9,406 bases of DNA from Deltaproteobacteria bacterium. GTDB lineage: Bacteria > Bdellovibrionota > UBA1018 > UBA923. Below the pieces are notes generated by a model. That model was not told where the DNA came from. It was given only the letters and a program-made list of their open reading frames with translations, and did not search any database. The DNA lies in contig JACQAX010000034.1 in assembly GCA_016194795.1 (NCBI GenBank), positions 1 to 9,406 on the forward strand, written 5' to 3'. The first letter of the stretch is position 1. Each line of letters opens with the position of its first letter. Below are positions 1 to 5,924 of this stretch, one piece after another. A program made the position numbers and the translations under genes.

Positions 1-170
1 GGGTCGACGCCGAGAAAAACGTCTTTGAACTGCACCATGCCCGCGGCCGTGAAAAGAAGCGTCGGGTCATTGTGCGGGATCAGGCTGCTCGACTCGACGA
101 TCGTGTGGCCGTTTTTCTCGAAATACTTCAAAAATTCCGTGCGGATCTGCGAGGCGGTGAGCTTCTTCAT
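1..170 (-). CDS. alaS: Alanyl-tRNA synthetase, N-terminal part (runs off the left edge)
   Basis: This is the first 56 codons of alanyl-tRNA synthetase, which charges tRNA-Ala with alanine in the cytoplasm. Read on the minus strand, the protein starts MKKLTASQIRTEFLKYF and continues through H22, the SSSLIPHNDPTLLF segment (residues 27-40) and AAGMVQFKDVFLG (42-54). These are hallmarks of the class II catalytic core of AlaS, including motif 1. The ATG at 170-168 matches the usual AlaS start; no clear Shine-Dalgarno precedes it. The rest of the gene, over 800 codons in typical bacteria, lies outside the window. It is divergent from the matrixin gene. In many bacteria alaS lies close downstream of recA. 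Here a coiled-coil gene and an opposite-strand protease gene separate them. Identification is very secure although only a fragment is visible. Confidence 0.95.
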   Translation of the reverse strand, partial: MKKLTASQIRTEFLKYFEKNGHTIVESSSLIPHNDPTLLFTAAGMVQFKDVFLGVD

Positions 171-230
171 ATGTGACAGTGGTTTTCTCAAGCCGGGCCG
201 GCGGGGTCAAGCTTAAGATGAAGGATTTGA

Positions 231-253
231 TTCTTGACTATATGCGTCAAGAA
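231..253. repeat. Perfect 8+8 bp inverted repeat between alaS and the matrixin gene
   Basis: TTCTTGAC (231-238) and GTCAAGAA (246-253) are exact reverse complements separated by 7 bp. The pair lies in the region between two divergent genes, 61 bp upstream of the alaS start and 18 bp upstream of the ATG chosen for the protease gene. It is not GC-rich and no T-tract follows on either strand, so it does not look like a terminator. The dyad could be a protein-binding operator; TTGAC elements within it could also act as -35 hexamers on either strand. Function is inference. If translation of the protease began at 218 or 242 instead of 272, the dyad would lie partly or wholly inside that gene. Confidence 0.4.
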
Positions 254-271
254 CCGTTAAGAATCGCGCCC

Positions 272-1057
272 ATGAAGGCTTTCGCGCACATTGCCGCGGT
301 CATTTCGCTGCCAATCTTTATCGGCGCGGCTGGCTGCGATGCCCAGCTTCACGTCGACCCGTTTCCGGTCGCCGGCCACAAGTGCGGGCTCAGGAGCGAT
401 CAGGCGCGTTCCTTTCTTCCGCCAGTGAAGTCGTTTCCAATCCGCGTCGTCTTCGATCGCGGCTTCGATCGCGACGACCGGGCGAAGCTCAACGTCGCCA
501 TCGACCGTTGGAACGCGTTCGGCGAGAAGTCGCTGGGCGTGAAGTTCTTCGAGGCCGAGGCGCCCGAGGCCGCGATCGACATGAGCGCGATGCCGTTCGC
601 GACGCATTACTGCAAGGCCAGCGTGAAACGCGAGAAGGGCCTCGTTCTCGTCAAAGTGACGTCCGAGCGCCGCTGGCGCGGCGGCGAAGACAAGGAAAAG
701 GCCGGCGCGGTGACGATCCGTTGCACGACCGGCGGCGACGGCGCGGCGCCCGAGATGTCCGTCGCCTTCAACGTCTCGCAGGGCCGGGAGGACGCGCTCC
801 TCGCCGAGGCGTTGCACGAGCTCGGCCACGTGCTCGGCCTCGGCCACTCGTGCGCGAACGAAGAGAAGCGCGTCTCCAAAAACTATCGCGCGTGCTCCGA
901 CCTCGGCGACGAGGACCCGTATCGCATCGCGATCATGTACCCCGAGCTCGAGGTGCACGGCACCTACGGCCGTGTTTCGCCGGATCGGGAGATCCTGCAT
1001 GCGAACGACATGGAGCGGGTGTACTGCCTTTACTCGCGACTCGTCAGTCCGAAGTGA
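272..1057 (+). CDS. Matrixin/metzincin-type zinc metalloprotease, probable lipoprotein
   Basis: A predicted exported zinc endopeptidase of 261 residues. The N-terminus MKAFAHIAAVISLPIFIGAA is a signal peptide followed directly by C21, so a lipobox reading (AAG-C) is plausible and would anchor it to a membrane. The lipobox is weak because Ala replaces the usual Leu at -3. The active-site motif HELGHVLGLGH (residues 182-192) supplies the three zinc-binding His and the catalytic Glu of the metzincin clan. IMYP at 221-224 is the Met-turn, about 30 residues further on, as expected. Cysteines around the active site may form disulfides. In-frame starts at 173, 218 and 242 exist; 272 was chosen because it places the signal peptide at the N-terminus, but no start has a strong ribosome-binding site. 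Substrate unknown. M10 (matrixin) fits better than M12 (astacin), but the subfamily is not certain. Confidence 0.85.
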   Translation: MKAFAHIAAVISLPIFIGAAGCDAQLHVDPFPVAGHKCGLRSDQARSFLPPVKSFPIRVVFDRGFDRDDRAKLNVAIDRWNAFGEKSLGVKFFEAEAPEAAIDMSAMPFATHYCKASVKREKGLVLVKVTSERRWRGGEDKEKAGAVTIRCTTGGDGAAPEMSVAFNVSQGREDALLAEALHELGHVLGLGHSCANEEKRVSKNYRACSDLGDEDPYRIAIMYPELEVHGTYGRVSPDREILHANDMERVYCLYSRLVSPK

Positions 1058-1060
1058 GAG

Positions 1061-1076
1061 CCTGTCCCGGGACAGG
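1061..1076. repeat. Perfect 16-bp palindrome between convergent genes
   Basis: CCTGTCCCGGGACAGG is fully self-complementary and fills nearly the whole gap between the convergent protease stop (1057) and coiled-coil gene stop (1077). Its position suggests a shared 3' hairpin or transcription stop, but it is short, has no room for a loop without breaking central pairs, and no T-tract follows on either side. It may instead be a dispersed genomic palindrome. Confidence 0.35.
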
Positions 1077-1517
1077 TTAACGGGCGCGAGCGAGGGAGCG
1101 GACGGTTTCCTCGACGGACGTCATTCGTGTTTCAACGCGATCCTGTCGCTGACCAAGGCCTACGAGGTGCTCCATCACGATCTTGTTGTTGTGGTGCTGC
1201 TCCTCCATCATCAGATGCGTCCGCGCGACGATGGCGTTGGTTTCCTCGACGGTCGACTTCAGATCCAGGAACATCGCTTCCATCCGGTCGAAGCGTGCAT
1301 CGACGCTCTCAAAGCGCGAATCGATGCTCTCGAAGCGTGAGTCGATGCCTTCAAAACGCGAGTCCAGTCCCTTAAAGCGTGCGTCCATTTTTGCTTCGAG
1401 CGAGCGGATGCCGCTCTTCAGCTCGTCACGAACCGCATGCAGCATCCCACGCGTAGCGGGCAGATCTTTCAAGGGGCGTACGAGTTTGGCTGTGGCGGAT
1501 TTCTTTACCGACGGCAT
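1077..1517 (-). CDS. Small coiled-coil protein with tandem heptad repeats
   Basis: A 146-residue hydrophilic protein of unknown function. After a basic N-terminus (MPSVKKSATAKLVRPLK) the chain is almost entirely predicted helix. Residues about 45-80 contain consecutive heptads of the form (D/S)(S/A)RFE(G/S)(I/V/L), and the heptad pattern continues less regularly to the C-terminus with many Glu, Met and Arg. This is typical of a long oligomerising coiled coil. There is no signal peptide or membrane segment, so it is probably cytoplasmic. The ATG at 1517 is preferred over an upstream TTG at 1538 because GGGAGA (1533-1528) lies 10 nt before it. The gene sits just downstream of the recA terminator on the same strand, leaving no space for a separate promoter between them. 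Similar small coiled-coil proteins occur widely without assigned roles. Confidence 0.75.
   Translation of the reverse strand: MPSVKKSATAKLVRPLKDLPATRGMLHAVRDELKSGIRSLEAKMDARFKGLDSRFEGIDSRFESIDSRFESVDARFDRMEAMFLDLKSTVEETNAIVARTHLMMEEQHHNNKIVMEHLVGLGQRQDRVETRMTSVEETVRSLARAR
1288..1386 (-). repeat. 21-bp tandem repeats encoding heptads
   Basis: Four consecutive 21-bp units begin at 1288, 1309, 1330 and 1351, followed by a partial unit at 1372-1386. On the plus strand units start TCGAAGCGTG, TCAAAGCGCG, TCGAAGCGTG and TCAAAACGCG. Units 1 and 3 resemble each other more than their neighbours, as do 2 and 4, which suggests a 42-bp duplication on top of the 21-bp period. Each unit encodes one heptad, so copy-number changes would keep the frame. 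Confidence 0.8.
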
Positions 1518-1527
1518 GGAAAATCTA

Positions 1528-1533
1528 TCTCCC
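1528..1533 (-). promoter_or_regulatory. Ribosome-binding site of the coiled-coil gene
   Basis: GGGAGA on the minus strand, 10 nt before the ATG at 1517. It favours that start over the TTG at 1538, which it would lie inside. Confidence 0.5.
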
Positions 1534-1543
1534 AACAACTTCC

Positions 1544-1590
1544 AAAAAACAACGGGGCGCCCCTCGAAAGGGGCACCCCGTTAGTTTTTA
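1544..1590 (-). terminator. Strong intrinsic terminator downstream of recA, T-tracts on both sides
   Basis: The arms AACGGGGCGCCCCT (1551-1564) and AGGGGCACCCCGTT (1569-1582) pair along 14 bp with a single C/A mismatch and a CGAA tetraloop. On the minus strand the stem is followed by six T residues (1549-1544), and on the plus strand by AG and then TTTTT (1585-1589). It should therefore stop leftward recA transcripts efficiently and could also work in the opposite direction. The leftward T-tract ends 26 bp before the next gene's ATG. Confidence 0.85.
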
Positions 1591-1640
1591 TTCTCCGTGC
1601 AACCAGGGCAAAAATCTCACGTTCGCTTCACGCTCACGTG

Positions 1641-1656
1641 GTGCACGTTAGTGCAC
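1641..1656. repeat. Doubled palindrome GTGCAC-N4-GTGCAC
   Basis: GTGCACGTTAGTGCAC has two copies of the self-complementary hexamer GTGCAC separated by GTTA. It lies in the short untranslated stretch between the recA stop and the terminator. It can pair as a 6-bp stem with a 4-nt loop. No function can be assigned. Confidence 0.3.
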
Positions 1657-1669
1657 ACGCTTTTTGTCC

Positions 1670-1694
1670 GACGTTTGGCATCCTGCCAAACGTC
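1670..1694 (-). other. Perfect hairpin abutting the recA stop codon
   Basis: GACGTTTGGC (1670-1679) and GCCAAACGTC (1685-1694) form a perfect 10-bp stem with a 5-nt loop. The stem begins within the recA stop codon (1696-1694). No T-tract follows on the minus strand, so it is not an intrinsic terminator by itself. It may protect the mRNA 3' end or slow RNA polymerase before the stronger terminator about 90 bp further on. Confidence 0.55.
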
Positions 1695-2761
1695 TAGTGC
1701 TTACCCTTCGACGGGGCAGCCTTGTGGTCTTTGTGGTCGGCCTTATGGGCCGGAGCGTGCTTCGCGTCGAGCTTCGCTTCCGCTTTGGCTTCGAGCTTTG
1801 CAGCCGGAGCCGCGGCAGCAGCTGCGGCCGGAGCCTTTGCAGCAGTAGCGGCAGCCGTCGAGAGCGCTTCCTTCGCGGCGTCTTTCGCGCCGGCCGGAGC
1901 GTTGATCTCTTCGTTCTTGCCGCCCTTCCACATGCCGGCCTGCTCGAGGACCTTGCGGCGGACGATGGCGCAAACGTCCTGGTGCTCTCTGAGCCACAGG
2001 CGGGCGTTTTCACGACCCTGGCCGATGCGTTCGGTGCCGTAGGTGTACCACGTGCCGCTCTTCTCGATGATGTTGCGATCGGAAGCGAGGTCAAGCAGGT
2101 CGCCTTCGCGCGAGATGCCCTGGCCGTAGAGGATGTCGAATTCGACTTCCTTGAACGGAGGAGCCACCTTGTTCTTGACGACCTTGACGCGGGTTCTGTT
2201 GCCGATGACGTCTTCGCCGTTCTTGAGAGCGGCGATGCGGCGGATGTCGAGGCGGACCGACGAGTAGAACTTCAGGGCGTTGCCGCCCGTGGTGGTCTCG
2301 GGGTTGCCGAACATCACGCCGATCTTCATGCGGATCTGGTTGATGAAGATGACGGTCGTCTTGCTCTTCGAGATCGTGCCGGTGAGCTTGCGGAGAGCCT
2401 GGCTCATGAGGCGCGCCTGAAGACCCATGTGCGAGTCGCCCATTTCGCCTTCGATTTCGGCGCGAGGCACGAGGGCCGCGACCGAGTCGATGATGAGGAG
2501 GTCGACGGCACCGCTGCGAACGAGCATGTCGCAGATTTCGAGAGCCTGCTAGCCGGTGTCGGGCTGGGAGATCAGGAGATCTTCAGTCTTCACACCGAGC
2601 TTGCTCGCGTAGGCGACGTCGAGCGCGTGCTCGGCATCGATGAACGCGGCCACGCCGCCCTGTTTCTGCGCTTCGGCGATCGCGTGCAACGTCAGCGACG
2701 TTTTGCCCGACGATTCAGGCCCGAAGATCTCGATCACGCGCCCGCGTGGCAAACCGCCCAC
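1694..2761 (-). pseudogene. recA: RecA recombinase gene, missing its 5' end and carrying an internal amber stop
   Basis: RecA forms filaments on single-stranded DNA, drives strand exchange and triggers the SOS response. Homology starts at GTG 2761 with GVGGLPRGRVIEIFG, then Walker A GPESSGKT, DAEHALD with the catalytic Glu, and SQPDTG. The next codon, 2551-2549, is TAG where RecA has Glu (PDTGEQALE; E. coli Glu123). The same frame then continues for 284 codons: Walker B LLIIDSVAAL, the L1 region, loop 2 FGNPETTTGGNALKF and the C-terminal domain. An Ala/Lys-rich tail ending KDHKAAPSKGKH closes it. Upstream of 2761 there is no RecA sequence: the expected roughly 60 N-terminal residues with the polymerisation helix are absent, the adjacent codons read EVEVG, and an in-frame TAA sits at 2794-2792. 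Two independent defects argue for a pseudogene, but assembly or sequencing error is possible. The remainder looks recently functional, with no frameshifts. Confidence 0.88.
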
Positions 2762-2911
2762 GCCGACTTCTACTTCACTGACTGCGGTTCTTTATAAATA
2801 TCAAACCAGCGGAACTGCTGGAAGCTGAAACGCTTCGATTGCTGCCATGTGTTGTGAGAAATATTGTTTTTGTGCACGCGACGGAGCGCGGTAGCAAGGC
2901 GCGCGCCAATT
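2762..2911. other. Non-coding junction between pgpA and the truncated recA
   Basis: This stretch should hold the RecA N-terminal codons if recA were intact, but no frame shows them. It is noticeably A/T-richer than its surroundings in the part 2786-2870. On the minus strand a 35-codon open frame (GTG 2877-2875 to TAG 2772-2770) crosses it, with no convincing ribosome-binding site and no recognisable family. A self-complementary GGCGCGCGCC lies at 2898-2907 just after the pgpA stop. The point where RecA homology ends is about 2765. Confidence 0.5.
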
Positions 2912-3445
2912 TTATCGCGCGAGAGCCGCGTTGAACGCCGCATCTATGGCAGCCCGGAACTGATGCAGAATGAACGTGAGAATCGCCAACGAGTAGAGTC
3001 CCGCGACGACGTCATCGAGGACGATGTGCGCTCCCCGACGGAAAGTGCTGGGAGAGGTTTTGGATGCGCGGTCAAAAAGATTGGCCGGCGGCGGCTTGGT
3101 CATGTCGAAGATGCGGAAGAGCACGAACCCGATCCCAAGACCCAAAGACAAAGGACTTTGCGCGTCAAGAAGAAGAGTCGTCCAAAGCATCCCCGCCACT
3201 TCATCTATGACGATGTACTGCGGATCTTTAGTCGCCGTTTCCAGCTGATCCTGCGCTGAGCCGAGGATCGCGATCGCGGTTACGCCAATGGCGACCACGA
3301 GGCGCACCCACAAAGGCGCGTACATGGCGAGCGCCCAGCAAAGAGGCAGCGCGCCGATGCTTCCGGCGGTGCCCGGCGCGAGCGGCACGAGACCGCAGCC
3401 GAACCAGGTGATGAGCATGCGATTAACGACGCGCGGGAAATACAT
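2912..3445 (-). CDS. pgpA: Phosphatidylglycerophosphatase A
   Basis: A 177-residue inner-membrane phosphatase predicted to convert phosphatidylglycerol-phosphate to phosphatidylglycerol. Family motifs appear in order: GCGLVPLAPGTAGSIGALP (residues 16-34), VIDEVAGML (79-87) with the acidic pair D81/E82, FRIFDMTKPPP (110-120) and LDDVVAGLYS (143-152) with D144/D145. Hydrophobic segments lie near 28-62, 84-112 and 146-164, matching the PgpA membrane topology. The length is normal. The ATG at 3445 is used; the nearest purine-rich AGGAG (3465-3461) is 15 nt away, longer than usual, and M10 is an alternative start. The gene precedes recA on the same strand with a 150-bp gap. It is divergent from the Rel-like operon. 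The family assignment is firm; activity is inferred from the family. Confidence 0.9.
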   Translation of the reverse strand: MYFPRVVNRMLITWFGCGLVPLAPGTAGSIGALPLCWALAMYAPLWVRLVVAIGVTAIAILGSAQDQLETATKDPQYIVIDEVAGMLWTTLLLDAQSPLSLGLGIGFVLFRIFDMTKPPPANLFDRASKTSPSTFRRGAHIVLDDVVAGLYSLAILTFILHQFRAAIDAAFNAALAR

Positions 3446-3532
3446 TTCTAAATCATCTAACTCCTAACGCGCGACGGCAAATGAAATTTAGTCTTCAATT
3501 GATAAACGAATCCCGAGCCGTTAGTTTTAGGC
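3446..3532. other. A/T-rich divergent intergenic region
   Basis: This 87-bp gap separates the starts of pgpA (left) and the three-gene operon (right) and must hold both promoters if each has its own. It is clearly A/T-richer than the flanking genes, for example around 3480-3505. I could not identify convincing -35/-10 pairs. On the minus strand AGGAG is followed by a minimal frame, ATG-ATT-TAG (3456-3448), directly before the pgpA start. Confidence 0.4.
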
Positions 3533-4786
3533 GTGGCTTTGTCACCCGATCTCCTGAAGCGTTACGAGTTCGACTGGGAGGTTCTCGACGTCGTGATCGG
3601 TGGCCAGTCGGCCATCGACAGCGGCAAGAACCTTCGGGTCCGCACGCCCGACGAGGCGCGCAGCTTCATGGACTCCTACGGCTACGACATCGAGAATCCG
3701 ATCGAGAAGGCCGAGCTGTTCGGAAACTTCCAGGAAGCCCTGAGCTTCATCCGCCGCTACTTTCTTCAGCCCGAGAACCCCGAGGGTCTCAAGCTCGAGA
3801 TCCCGCGCAAGCTCTCGGAGCTCAACGACATCGGTCAGCTGCTCACGATGGCCGGCTCGAACGCGCCGGGGCAGACGCTGAACGCGCTCTGGGCGTGCTC
3901 GATCATCAAGGTGATGCACACGATCGCGCACATGGACAAGGATCTGCGCTCGCCGTACTTCACCGACATCCAGAAGCAGACGCTCGATCGTTTCTATCGC
4001 TACATCCACCGCGACGAGAACGGCCAGGTCTACCTCGGGCGCGACACGAAGGGCGACAGCACCAACGACGACCGCGTCGAGCTCGTCCTGTTCGAGAGCA
4101 AGCCTAAGAAGGGCCGCGACAGCGTCATCTTGAAGCTGCTCCACAAGCCCGAGAACGTCGCCGAAGACATCTTCGACCGCGTGGGCCTGCGCTTCGTGAC
4201 CAAAGACCGCTTCGATGCCGTGCGCGTGGTCAAGTTTCTCAAGGACCGCTACGTGATCATGCCGGCGAACATCAAGCCGAGCCGCTCGCGCAACACGCTC
4301 GTCGACACGACGGCGTTGAAGGTCGACGTCGCGCAGGCGCTCAAGCTCGTCGAGACCGGCGAGCTGACCGAGCCCGAGCTCCATCGCCGGCTCGCCGAGC
4401 TTTGCGACAAGGCCGAGTCCAAGAAGGAAGGCGAGAACCCCCACTCGAGCACCGAGTACCACGCCATCCAGTTCACGGGCCGCCAGCTCATCAAGATCAA
4501 GAACCCGCTTTACGACGACCTCAAGGAGATCAAGAGCGCGATGAAGGGCAAGGCCGTGCCCGACGAGCTCGGAAAGATCATCGAGCGCCTCGACCTGAAA
4601 AACATCCAGAAAGAGATCCGCTTCTTCTACCCGTTCGAGGTGCAGGTGCTGGACGAAGCGAGCCACAAGGAAGCGCTCGCCGGCCGCAGCTCGCACGCCA
4701 ACTACAAGAAGAGCCAGATCCAGGCGGCGATGAGGCGCGTGCTGGGCGAGCTCATGCGGTTCAGCGAAGGCAATGCGCAGGATTAA
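3533..4786 (+). CDS. RelA/SpoT-like nucleotidyltransferase-fold protein of unknown function
   Basis: A 417-residue soluble protein; I recall the uncharacterised delta-proteobacterial family TIGR04552 as the likely match, unverified. The C-terminal half shows elements in the order of an alarmone (ppGpp) synthetase domain. A basic GRDSVILKLL stretch resembles the substrate-binding RxKxxxS loop. DIFDRVGLRFVT (from residue 212) resembles D-x-x-G-x-R. KPSRSRN (248-254) and TEYHAIQF (Y309, H310) resemble GYRSLH, and FEVQVLDEASHKEAL (from 368) resembles EVQIRT followed by the MH..AE helix. The region between residues 254 and 309 is longer than usual. The N-terminal 180 residues are helical with no recognised domain; no HD hydrolase motif is seen. 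Start GTG 3533 is used; a TTG at 3539 has slightly better spacing from AGG. It overlaps the next gene by 14 bp. Catalysis is not established. Confidence 0.75.
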   Translation: MALSPDLLKRYEFDWEVLDVVIGGQSAIDSGKNLRVRTPDEARSFMDSYGYDIENPIEKAELFGNFQEALSFIRRYFLQPENPEGLKLEIPRKLSELNDIGQLLTMAGSNAPGQTLNALWACSIIKVMHTIAHMDKDLRSPYFTDIQKQTLDRFYRYIHRDENGQVYLGRDTKGDSTNDDRVELVLFESKPKKGRDSVILKLLHKPENVAEDIFDRVGLRFVTKDRFDAVRVVKFLKDRYVIMPANIKPSRSRNTLVDTTALKVDVAQALKLVETGELTEPELHRRLAELCDKAESKKEGENPHSSTEYHAIQFTGRQLIKIKNPLYDDLKEIKSAMKGKAVPDELGKIIERLDLKNIQKEIRFFYPFEVQVLDEASHKEALAGRSSHANYKKSQIQAAMRRVLGELMRFSEGNAQD

Positions 4787-5924
4787 AACGGAGGTCGCCA
4801 TCATCGGCAGCGGCGCGGCTGCGATGCTCTCGGCAAGCCGGTTTTTGTCGCAGGGAACGGACGTGGTGCTGGTCAACCCGGCGCCCGAGTTCGGCATCGC
4901 CGACCTGCGCCCGTTCACGGGCCTGGGGCTCTGGAACGCGGCCTATCGCGCCGAGGGCAACGTCTCGCTGCCCGTGCTTTACGACAAGCTCGTCGACCGG
5001 CTGCGCGAGGTGTTTCCGGCGACCGTCGAGCAGAGCGGGCTGCGCCGGTGCGAGTACTATTCCATTCTCAGCAGCACGCTCATCCACCGCAGCGTGACCG
5101 AGGAGCTCGAGCGCGAGTTCTTCCGGCTCGAGCGCAAGCCGTGGAGCTCGGGGCAGTTCAGGCTCGTGAACCCCGAGCACGCGCTCGCGCGGACGCGCCG
5201 GCTCGGCATCGAGCTTCCGAGCGTGGCGCAGGTCGAGGGCGGCGTCGTGCGCGCGTACGGTCTCTGGTGGGACGCCGCGCGCATGGGGGTGCACCTCAAC
5301 CAGTTCATCCAGAACAAGTTCGGCGATTCGTCCGAGGCGAGCGGCCGCCACGCGTTCAACGGCGCGAAGATCCAGGGCCGCTACGGGCGCAAGCTCGTGC
5401 TCGAGGCGGCCGACGGCGAAGAGGTGAGCGTCGAGGCCGACAGCGCCATTCACATCTTTCTCACGGGAGAGCTGCTCCCGCACGTGAAGTCGATCGTCGC
5501 GGCGTGCGACGAGGCTTGGATCCAGGGCGTGCGCAAACGCAGGCGTGAGCACCACTTCGCGTGGTTCGAGCGGGCGCGCTCGGCGCTGCCGCCCGCGCGG
5601 TCGCCCGAGGACGGGGCCATCGAAGACGTCTGGCTCGAGCTCGGTGCCACCCGCTACCGTTGGGGCCCGGGCGGTGGGTCGGCCACCTGGCAGTCCGGCA
5701 AGGGGCCCGACGGCCTCGAGCGCGTCGTCGACGAGGGTCTTCGCCTGCACAGCCGGCCCACGCCCGACTCGCGCTTCACGCGCGCGGCGCGCGCGTTTCG
5801 GCTGGAATGGGACTGGAAGGCGCCGCAGTGGCGCGAGACGAGCCATGATACTCACTGGGCGACCTCGTTCGAGGGCGACCTTTTCAACATTTTGGAGCTG
5901 CTGTGGAATTCACCCCGCCACTGA
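4773..5924 (+). CDS. FAD/NAD-binding oxidoreductase subunit
   Basis: A 383-residue protein starting MRRIKTEVAIIGSGAAAML. This is a Rossmann dinucleotide-binding beta-alpha-beta unit with G12-S-G14-A-A-A17, and its second strand ends DVVLVN at residues 30-35. FAD-binding proteins usually have an acidic residue at that strand end; here it is N35. A later IFLTGELLP segment (T231, G232) resembles the second flavin-contact strand of such enzymes. The C-terminus is rich in Trp and Arg (about 320-383). There is no signal peptide. The ATG lies inside the preceding gene and its end overlaps the next gene by 22 bp, so translation is probably coupled and the products may form a complex. By arrangement it could be the flavin subunit partnering the iron-sulfur protein downstream, as HcnC partners HcnB or GlpB partners GlpA. 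The substrate is unknown. Confidence 0.7.
   Translation: MRRIKTEVAIIGSGAAAMLSASRFLSQGTDVVLVNPAPEFGIADLRPFTGLGLWNAAYRAEGNVSLPVLYDKLVDRLREVFPATVEQSGLRRCEYYSILSSTLIHRSVTEELEREFFRLERKPWSSGQFRLVNPEHALARTRRLGIELPSVAQVEGGVVRAYGLWWDAARMGVHLNQFIQNKFGDSSEASGRHAFNGAKIQGRYGRKLVLEAADGEEVSVEADSAIHIFLTGELLPHVKSIVAACDEAWIQGVRKRRREHHFAWFERARSALPPARSPEDGAIEDVWLELGATRYRWGPGGGSATWQSGKGPDGLERVVDEGLRLHSRPTPDSRFTRAARAFRLEWDWKAPQWRETSHDTHWATSFEGDLFNILELLWNSPRH
5894..5897 (+). promoter_or_regulatory. Ribosome-binding site for the third operon gene
   Basis: GGAG, 5 nt before GTG 5903 and inside the end of the previous gene. It supports that GTG start and translational coupling. Confidence 0.55.

Noticed and set aside
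2549..2551. Idea that the amber codon replaces the catalytic glutamate of RecA
   Set aside because: Counting from Walker A, the catalytic Glu is in DAEHALD, which is intact; the stop is at the later conserved Glu of PDTGEQALE.
1664..2797. Rightward open frame (377 codons) opposite recA
   Set aside because: The minus strand carries clear RecA sequence; this frame is its complement.
2895..2915. Possible terminator after pgpA at the GGCGCGCGCC palindrome
   Set aside because: The T-run lies on the plus-strand side only and the stem is just 5 bp with no loop.
3542..4918. Long leftward open frame (458 codons) opposite the Rel-like gene
   Set aside because: Same antisense shadow pattern; low-complexity Val/Leu/Asp/Glu content and no family resemblance.
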